In this document: positions 6,467 to 11,469 of the stretch, in pieces
Numbering within the stretch: the first letter of the stretch is position 1
Layout of the letters: each line of letters starts with the position of its first letter
NCBI GenBank assembly: GCA_030596405.1
Contig: JAUVKB010000051.1
Location: forward strand, 1 to 11,469
Direction of reading: 5' to 3'
Source of the DNA: Deltaproteobacteria bacterium
GTDB lineage: Bacteria; Desulfobacterota; Desulfobacteria; Desulfobacterales; JAUVKB01
Length of the DNA stretch: 11,469 bases
Notes under the pieces: model-generated
The model's input: only the letters and a program-made list of their open reading frames with translations
Database searches by the model: none
What the model was told of the DNA's origin: nothing
Made by a program: the position numbers and the translations under genes

Positions 6467-8355
6467 TTATCATTTAGTCTTATGGCTGCATTGACTATAG
6501 CGGTTTCGTCTATGCCGTATTCGGCTCTCAGGAGATCTTGGGGGCCGTGTTCAACAAAAGTATCCGGTATGCCTATCCGTTCAATACAACATCCTGTAAC
6601 ACCTTCATCGCTCAGACATTCTAAAACCGCGCTTCCGAATCCTCCCTGACGCACATTTTCCTCCACGGTAATAATACGCGGTATTTTTCTGGAAAGAGCG
6701 CCGATTAAATCTTTGTCAAGTGGCTTCACAAAGCGGCAGTTTACAACTGTAGCGGATATCCCTTTTTCGAGCAGTTTGTCATGCGCGGCAAGAGCTTCGG
6801 CAACTGAACTGCCTATGGCAAGAATAAGGATGTCGTCTCCATTTTTTAAAATTTCACCTTTTCCAACAGGAATCGGAACAATATTTTTGTTTATGCCGGT
6901 TCCGGTCGCGCTTCCCCCCCTTGTACTTCCCCTTGGGTATCGAACGGCAATGGGACCATTATGCGCAAAAGCGGTTACAAGCATTCTGCACAGCTCATTT
7001 TCATCTTTCGGGGCCATGAGTACCATGTTGGGAAGGCTTCTCATATAAGAAAGATCAAATACCCCCTGATGGGTGGAACCGTCCTCACCCACGATACCTC
7101 CACGGTCTATGGCAAAAACAACCGGAAGCGCTTCCAGACACACATCATGCAGTATCTGATCGTATGCTCGCTGTAAAATCGTGGAATATATGGCCACCAC
7201 AGGCCTGAATCATTCTGTTGCCATGCCTGCGGCAAATGTTACTCCATGCTGTTCTGAAATTCCAACATCAAAAAAACGATCCGGAAAAGCTTCGGCAAAT
7301 TTTGCAAGCCCGGTCCCTTCAGGCATGGCAGCGGTAATCGCGATTATTCTTTTATCATCTTTTGCCAGTTTAACGATCGTTTCACCAAAAACTTCCGTAT
7401 AGGTCGGCACATGGCTGTTTTTGTTTACACTGTTTCCCGTTTTAATCTCAAAAGATCCTATGCCGTGAAAATAGACGGGGTTTTTTTCCGCAGGCGGATA
7501 TCCCCTGCCTTTTTCAGTTGTAATATGAAGCAGTACCGGTTCGTCAAGATACTTGATATTATTTAATATATTTATAAGATGATTCAGCTTGTGGCCGTTT
7601 ATCGGGCCAAAATATTCAAAGTTAAAGGCTTCAAACATCATTCCAGGCGTTATAAAAGTTTTGAATGATTCTTCGGAGCGTTTTGCAAATTGATAGACAT
7701 CGTCACCAATTTTAGGCAATGATTTCAAAAAATATCCGAATTCTTTTCTGAATTCCTGCAGATACCTTGCTGAAAATGTACGGCTTAGAAAAGAGGATAG
7801 GGCGCCCACGTTATGAGAAATGGACATGTCATTTTCATTAAGTATGACGATAAGATCTTCTTTAATTTTATCTCCGGCCTGGTTAAGGCCTTCATAGGCT
7901 AATCCCGATGTCAAAGAGCCGTCGCCGATTACGGCGATAACCTTTGACTTTTCCTTTTTTAAACGTTTGGCGCTGGCAATGCCCAGGCCGGCGGATATGG
8001 AGGTTCCGCTGTGCCCGGTAGAAAATGCATCGTAAGGGCTTTCACACATACGGGTAAACCCGCAAATTCCATTGTATTTCCGAAGCGTATTAAACTGTGC
8101 TTTGCGTCCGGTTAAAAGCTTGTGCGCATAAGATTGATGTCCCACATCCCATATAATTTTATCATTCGGGGCATCGAACACATAGTGGATGGCAATAGCC
8201 AGTTCAACGACTCCAAGGCTTGAAGCCAGGTGACCGCCGTTTTTGGATACCACGTCAATGATGGTCCTGCGTATTTCTGCGGCAAGAGTCGGAAGATCCG
8301 ATCTGGGCAGGCGCTTTAAATCAGAAGGAAAATTAATTTTATTCAGAATGCTCAA
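6439..8355 (-). CDS. dxs: 1-deoxy-D-xylulose-5-phosphate synthase, interrupted by an in-frame TGA
   Basis: Dxs condenses pyruvate and glyceraldehyde-3-phosphate with thiamine diphosphate, the first step of the MEP isoprenoid pathway. The full frame is 638 residues, normal for the family. Domain I has the thiamine-binding motif GDGS(144-147) to NEND (173-176). Domain II has ISEQHGVTFAAG with the catalytic glutamate at 368 (E370 in E. coli) and AIYSTILQRAYDQ. Codon 382 is TGA (7210-7212 on the + strand) where homologues have glycine (GMATE-G-FRPVV); both sides remain in the same frame and look well conserved. The gene is thus a full-length dxs with one nonsense codon, or a base-call error GGA to TGA. 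The start is taken as TTG at 8355, preceded by GGAG with five-base spacing and giving MSILNKINF; the frame runs further left into ispA but without homology. It lies 13 bases after ispA and overlaps tlyA. Confidence 0.85.
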
Positions 8356-8368
8356 AACAACTCCGTGT

Positions 8369-9259
8369 TCATCGTTTTCTTTCAATAATATAACATGCAA
8401 TAGCACGAAGCGGATCAGACCTGTTATCAAAACCATCAAGAGCTTGCAAGGCATTGTTTATACTTTTTTTTGCAATCGCTTTGGATTCTTTAATCCCCAC
8501 GATAGCAGGGTAGGTATTTTTCCCCCGGATTACATCCGTACCGACAGATTTTCCCATAACCTTCGGATCCCCTTCGATATTGAGGATATCATCTGTTACC
8601 TGGAAGGCAAGGCCGATGTTTTTTGCATAAATACCAAGTTGTCTGATCTGATTTTTTTCTCCGCCACCTAATGCAGCGCCGGAATATATGGACGCTTCAA
8701 TAAGAGCGCCGGTCTTTAAGCTGTGCATTGCTTCAAGGTCATCTATGGAGAGCAGGGTGCCTTCCGATGCGAGATCCCTCATCTGTCCTTCGATCAATCC
8801 ATTGCACCCGGCCGCAAAGGCAATGGCGTGGAGAACGTCGAGCCGTTTTGAAGCGCATTTTTCAGTTTTAAAGGAAATTGAAGAAAGTATCTGAAACGAC
8901 AGGGTAAGCAATGCATCTCCCGCAAGGATTGCCGTGGCTTCATCAAACGCAACATGACACGTCGGCTTTCCTCTGCGCATGTCATCGTCATCCAGCGCGG
9001 GAAGGTCGTCGTGGATTAATGAGTATGTATGGATCATTTCAAGAGCACAGGCAGCGTTTAACACATCTTCTGTTTTACCGCCTACAGCTTCAGCGGCAGC
9101 TATACACAGAACAGGTCTTATACGCTTCCCGCCGGCCATAAGAGAAAACCTCATTGCTTTTATAATCCTGCCGGAATTTATATTTTTTCCCAGTATGTTG
9201 TTGAGCGCGTCATTAATCCGTTTATTTTTTGAAACCAGATAGGAGTCTAAATCAAACAT
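8369..9259 (-). CDS. ispA: polyprenyl (farnesyl/geranyl) diphosphate synthase
   Basis: The 296-residue trans-prenyltransferase has GGKRIRP at 43-49, the first aspartate-rich motif in HDDLPALDDDDMRRGKP (D84, D85, D90) and the second in QVTDDILNIEGDP (D223, D224). In the second motif the usual fifth-position aspartate is N227, a variant I regard as tolerated. Small residues ahead of the first motif (MIHTYSLIHDD) suit a short-chain product, so farnesyl or geranylgeranyl diphosphate is likely; the exact chain length cannot be read from the sequence. The enzyme uses IPP and DMAPP made by the MEP pathway whose first enzyme, Dxs, is encoded next. The gene is 19 bases after xseB and ends in TGA 13 bases before the dxs start. 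Confidence 0.92.
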   Translation of the reverse strand: MFDLDSYLVSKNKRINDALNNILGKNINSGRIIKAMRFSLMAGGKRIRPVLCIAAAEAVGGKTEDVLNAACALEMIHTYSLIHDDLPALDDDDMRRGKPTCHVAFDEATAILAGDALLTLSFQILSSISFKTEKCASKRLDVLHAIAFAAGCNGLIEGQMRDLASEGTLLSIDDLEAMHSLKTGALIEASIYSGAALGGGEKNQIRQLGIYAKNIGLAFQVTDDILNIEGDPKVMGKSVGTDVIRGKNTYPAIVGIKESKAIAKKSINNALQALDGFDNRSDPLRAIACYIIERKR

Positions 9260-9278
9260 AATATTTTAGCCCATTTGT

Positions 9279-9521
9279 TTATTTATCCGTCATAAAAGGC
9301 TGCTCAATAATATTTCCGTTCTGAATATTTCCGTTTTGGTCTTTAAGCAGGATAGTAATCTTTTTTTCCGTTTCATCAAGTTTGTTGGAGCAAAATTTTG
9401 AAAGCTTAACACCTTCTTCAAATTTTTTTACAGCATCTTCAAGGGGCAGATCCCTTGATTCGAGGTTCTTAACTATCTCTTCAAGCTGTTCCATCGCTTT
9501 TTCAAATGTTTGTTTCGGCAT
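9279..9521 (-). CDS. xseB: exonuclease VII small subunit
   Basis: The 80-residue protein matches XseB in length and in TFEKAMEQLEEIVKNLESRDLPLEDAVKKFEEG, the helical hairpin by which several small subunits coat each large subunit. The complex degrades single-stranded DNA from both ends without metal ions. The start codon lies inside xseA (20-base overlap), with AAGGAAAA about ten bases upstream, which implies coupled translation. The C-terminal tail carries a perfect five-residue duplication, QNGNIQNGNI, encoded by a 15-base tandem repeat; this region is variable in the family and unlikely to affect function. Confidence 0.92.
   Translation of the reverse strand: MPKQTFEKAMEQLEEIVKNLESRDLPLEDAVKKFEEGVKLSKFCSNKLDETEKKITILLKDQNGNIQNGNIIEQPFMTDK
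9309..9338 (-). repeat. 15-base tandem duplication inside xseB
   Basis: AATATTTCCGTTCTG (9309-9323) is followed directly by AATATTTCCGTTTTG (9324-9338), one mismatch. On the coding strand it encodes QNGNI twice in frame, near the end of XseB. It is most simply explained by slipped-strand duplication in a tolerant C-terminal tail. Confidence 0.85.
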
Positions 9522-10881
9522 TATCTGATTTTCCTTTTACATTGCATATTAAAAATCCTTTTTCGACCATTATTTCAAGATCCTGGCCGATGCTTACCGA
9601 TTTTGAATCTCTCACTACAGATGCATCCGGAATAGTCCGCGTAATACTGTATCCACGAGACAAGATTGCAGTCGGGCTCAAGGCGAGCAGCCTGGCTGAC
9701 CGTTCTTTACACAGAGCACGCTTATTGCTAATATTTTTTTTAAAATAATACAAAAGGTTACTGTTAAGTTTTTCAAGTATCACTTTAATACTTTTTACAT
9801 ATATCAGGGGGTTGTATGAGTATAGTTTATCAGTGCGCCACAACAGGCGGTCACGTTTTTGCTTGATGATGTTGTTGGTTAATTCTTTAATCATTTGGTT
9901 GGTTAAATCATCAGTTCGAAGTCTTAAATCCTGAATCTTTCTTTTTGGATCGACCAGCCTTTTTGAAACACCGTTTAATAATGTTCGCAGGTATTCAATA
10001 TGGTTATCCAATCCAACAGTCATGTTTTTTGAAAGTTCCGCGCATCTTCGTAAAAGGTCTTCCTTTACAGGCACGACCAGCTCTGCCGCTACAGATGGAG
10101 TTGATGCGCGAAGATCCGCTGTAAAATCGGCGATTGTAAAATCGGTTTCATGGCCTATGGCCGAAATGACCGGAATTTCCGACATAAAAACAGCCCTTGC
10201 AACAGCTTCTGAATTAAAGGGGTGTAAGTCCTCCAAAGAACCTCCGCCTCGTGCCAGAATGATAACCTCTACATCGGCGCGGGTATTTAACAACTCAAGT
10301 CCGGAGACTATCTCTTCTGCGGATCCATCACCTTGGACCTTCACGGGTATAATTTCAATATGTAAATTTTCAAAACGCCTGCTGATAATTTTCAATATAT
10401 CGTGAACAACGGCTCCGGTCGGCGAAGTTACTATGCCGATTTTTTGCGGCAAAAAGGGGATCGATTTTTTATGCGTTTCATCAAAAAGCCCTTCGTCAAA
10501 AAGACGGGCCTTAAGCTGCTCAAAAGCTACCTGTAATGCTCCGATACCTTCAGGTTCAAGATATTCAAATATGATCTGATAATTTCCTCTGGGCTCATAG
10601 AGGCTGATCCTGCCAAGACCTGTTATTCCCATGCCGTTTTCGAGACTGAATGTTAATTTTTTTTTCTGGCCGCGAAATATTACCGCATTAATCTGTGCAT
10701 TACCGTCTTTTAAAGTAAAATAGGAATGTCCTGAAACAGGTGTGCTTAGATTCGATATTTCCCCGCATATCCAGATAAATGGAAAGTTTTCTTCAAGTAA
10801 AGCTTTTATATTTGCATTCAACTCGGAGACAGTATAAATCCGTCGTTGTGTGCTGTTGTCATTATTGTTATTATTCACCAT
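9502..10881 (-). CDS. xseA: exonuclease VII large subunit
   Basis: The 459-residue protein has an N-terminal OB-fold (about 15-110, including YTVSELNANIKALLEENF and GHSYFTLKD) and the exonuclease VII catalytic domain. Residues D161, R211, H244 and D247 (in SPTGAVVHD, ARGGGS and IGHETD) correspond, with a constant shift of six, to E. coli XseA D155, R205, H238 and D241, reported as essential. A long helical region follows (about 275-400), where the small subunits bind. The N-terminus has a run of five asparagines (VNNNNND) that is not part of the fold; GTG at the second codon could also serve as a start. The enzyme removes single-stranded DNA in mismatch repair and recombination. The gene overlaps xseB by 20 bases and lies 39 bases after the small upstream gene. 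Confidence 0.95.
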   Translation of the reverse strand: MVNNNNNDNSTQRRIYTVSELNANIKALLEENFPFIWICGEISNLSTPVSGHSYFTLKDGNAQINAVIFRGQKKKLTFSLENGMGITGLGRISLYEPRGNYQIIFEYLEPEGIGALQVAFEQLKARLFDEGLFDETHKKSIPFLPQKIGIVTSPTGAVVHDILKIISRRFENLHIEIIPVKVQGDGSAEEIVSGLELLNTRADVEVIILARGGGSLEDLHPFNSEAVARAVFMSEIPVISAIGHETDFTIADFTADLRASTPSVAAELVVPVKEDLLRRCAELSKNMTVGLDNHIEYLRTLLNGVSKRLVDPKRKIQDLRLRTDDLTNQMIKELTNNIIKQKRDRLLWRTDKLYSYNPLIYVKSIKVILEKLNSNLLYYFKKNISNKRALCKERSARLLALSPTAILSRGYSITRTIPDASVVRDSKSVSIGQDLEIMVEKGFLICNVKGKSDNAETNI

Positions 10882-10920
10882 GCATATTATCCAATTTTCA
10901 ATAACGTCTGATAAGATATA

Positions 10921-11184
10921 TTATGTAAACTTTTCAATATATTCACGCACGCCGGGGACTATATATATACCTTCATGAGGTTTTTTGCTTAGAAAAGATG
11001 CCATGATCCTGTTTTTCTTATGAACCGACAAGCTTTTCTCTAGAACAAACAAGTCTTTGTCTTTTACCCTGCAGAACCCGCTTTTTACTTTTATCCTCGA
11101 AATCCGCAGATTCTGCTCGGTTATGCCGATATCAAGTTTTTCAAATATTTCCTTTAAATTTTGATGTAATATTTCAGGTTTCAT
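10921..11184 (-). CDS. conserved small protein of unknown function, first gene of the operon
   Basis: This 87-residue protein has no signal peptide or membrane segment. It reads as alternating helix and strand: an N-terminal helix (LHQNLKEIFEKLDIGI), a strand region with KSGFCRVKDKDLFVLEK, a basic helix, and EGIYIVPGVREYIEKF at the end. The SGFCRVKDK and IYIVPGVRE segments resemble a small uncharacterised family I associate with deltaproteobacteria (GLCR then PAVRE patterns); this is from memory and untested. An in-frame stop directly precedes the ATG, so the start cannot be further left. No Shine-Dalgarno is visible; a 13-base tandem repeat begins five bases upstream of the start codon. Its place ahead of xseA suggests cotranscription with the operon. 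No function is assigned. Confidence 0.7.
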   Translation of the reverse strand: MKPEILHQNLKEIFEKLDIGITEQNLRISRIKVKSGFCRVKDKDLFVLEKSLSVHKKNRIMASFLSKKPHEGIYIVPGVREYIEKFT

Positions 11185-11188
11185 TTAT

Positions 11189-11240
11189 CTTGTCGTTAAT
11201 ACTTGTCGTTAATACTTGTCGTTAATACTTGTCGTTAATA
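11189..11240. repeat. 13-base tandem repeat, four perfect copies
   Basis: CTTGTCGTTAATA occurs four times without interruption at 11189, 11202, 11215 and 11228. The array covers positions -5 to -56 relative to the start codon of the 87-residue gene, so it occupies its leader or ribosome-binding region. A 13-base period does not match the helical repeat. It could be a slippage-prone tract or a set of binding sites; there are no spacers, so it is not a CRISPR array. Confidence 0.95.
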
Positions 11241-11263
11241 AAAATTGTTGATAAAAATTGTTG
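11238..11263. repeat. 13-base tandem repeat, two copies
   Basis: ATAAAAATTGTTG occurs twice in a row (11238-11250 and 11251-11263), followed by a partial third copy ATAAAA. It directly joins the four-copy array and has the same unit length but a different sequence. Confidence 0.9.
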
Positions 11264-11282
11264 ATAAAATTTTGGGTGATGC

Positions 11283-11310
11283 TTGAAAATTTTAACATCT
11301 GTGTTATTAT
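11283..11310 (+). promoter_or_regulatory. predicted promoter of the BI-1 family gene
   Basis: TTGAAA (11283-11288) and TATTAT (11305-11310) each match the sigma-70 consensus at five of six positions and are 16 bases apart; TG one base before the -10 box makes it an extended -10 element. A start near 11317 would give a leader of about 60 bases that contains the two 12-base tandem duplications. Confidence 0.55.
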
Positions 11311-11312
11311 AT

Positions 11313-11336
11313 TTTTATATCAAGTTTTATATCAAA
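11313..11336. repeat. 12-base tandem duplication in the BI-1 leader
   Basis: TTTTATATCAAG (11313-11324) is followed by TTTTATATCAAA (11325-11336), differing only at the last base. It lies around and just after the expected transcription start. Confidence 0.8.
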
Positions 11337-11340
11337 TTTT

Positions 11341-11364
11341 ACCAACAACAATACCAACAACAAT
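11341..11364. repeat. 12-base perfect tandem duplication before the BI-1 ribosome-binding site
   Basis: ACCAACAACAAT occurs twice (11341-11352 and 11353-11364), ending one base before the AGGAG ribosome-binding site. Its CAACAAT cores are the reverse complement of the ATTGTTG cores in the repeat at 11238-11263. Confidence 0.9.
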
Positions 11365-11376
11365 CAGGAGATTATA

Positions 11377-11469
11377 ATGAAGTCTATACCGCTTAAAACG
11401 ACACAAACCCAGATTATAGTCAATGAATTTATACGAAGTGTGTATAACTGGATGGCCATCGGCCTTGGA
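11377..11469 (+). CDS. Bax inhibitor-1 (BI-1/YccA) family membrane protein, N-terminal part
   Basis: Only the first 31 codons are inside the window. The segment QTQIIVNEFIRSVYNWMAIGLG fits the start of bacterial BI-1/YccA family proteins (consensus near FxRxVYxWMxxGL, where the first transmembrane helix begins). These are seven-helix inner-membrane proteins; some interact with the FtsH protease or conduct calcium, but the role of most is unknown. The ATG is set by AGGAG at 11366-11370, six bases upstream, and a good promoter lies about 70 bases before it. The gene is divergent from the exonuclease VII operon and shares with it the repeat-filled spacer. The family call rests on a short segment. 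Confidence 0.75.
   Translation, partial: MKSIPLKTTQTQIIVNEFIRSVYNWMAIGLG

Noticed and set aside
7190..7212. Selenocysteine insertion at the dxs TGA
   Set aside because: The replaced residue is a conserved glycine, not a cysteine. The only hairpin just downstream is GGCC-loop-GGCC with a four-base stem starting too close to the TGA to look like a bacterial SECIS.
7210..7212. Alternative genetic code with UGA read as glycine
   Set aside because: The SPL-family gene, ispA and tlyA all end in TGA at the expected C-terminal position, so UGA acts as stop in this genome.
8356..8454. N-terminal extension of Dxs
   Set aside because: It overlaps ispA in another frame, shows no Dxs similarity, and the TTG at 8355 has a GGAG ribosome-binding site.
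11189..11263. CRISPR array
   Set aside because: The 13-base units are directly adjacent with no spacers and no cas genes are near.

Overview
The window looks like part of the chromosome of a moderately AT-rich Gram-negative bacterium. The deltaproteobacterial sulfate-reducer group (Desulfobacterales or close relatives) is my best guess. The reasons are the mix of an EF-G paralogue of the type common there, an SPL-family radical SAM protein in an organism with no other sporulation gene in view, and a conserved 87-residue protein in front of exonuclease VII. The lineage is inferred from family resemblance, not from a marker gene.

Left side, 1-3471, + strand, accessory in character. The window opens inside the C-terminal end of a RhuM-family protein. 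A small unrecognised ORF follows, then a short relic of a second SPL-family gene. Next comes an AAA ATPase/DUF4143 gene with a C-terminal nuclease-like motif, transcribed from what looks like a leaderless promoter embedded in a large palindromic operator. An intact SPL-family radical SAM gene and a secreted thermonuclease-like gene with a C-terminal zinc-binding motif follow as a likely pair.

Centre, 3505-5619, - strand. A convergent terminator is followed by an EF-G-like translational GTPase that lacks the usual catalytic histidine.

Right side, 5729-11184, - strand, is a housekeeping operon read right to left: small conserved protein, xseA, xseB, ispA, dxs, tlyA. The genes overlap or are separated by 13-39 bases. 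The order xseA-xseB-ispA-dxs-tlyA is a known conserved cluster in many bacteria (for example the yqi region of Bacillus). It joins exonuclease VII, prenyl diphosphate synthesis, the first enzyme of the MEP pathway and an rRNA 2'-O-methyltransferase. In this copy dxs has one in-frame TGA exactly where a conserved glycine codon is expected, with both halves otherwise intact and in frame.

Right edge. Between the operon start and the divergent start of a Bax-inhibitor-1 family gene (cut off by the window end) lies a 192-base spacer. It holds four separate short tandem arrays with 12-13 base units, and a good promoter for the + strand gene.

No tRNA, rRNA, CRISPR array or insertion sequence with transposase was seen. 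No complete undescribed system is demonstrable. The points most worth checking are the dxs TGA, the palindromic operator of the ATPase, the SPL relic and the tandem-repeat spacer.
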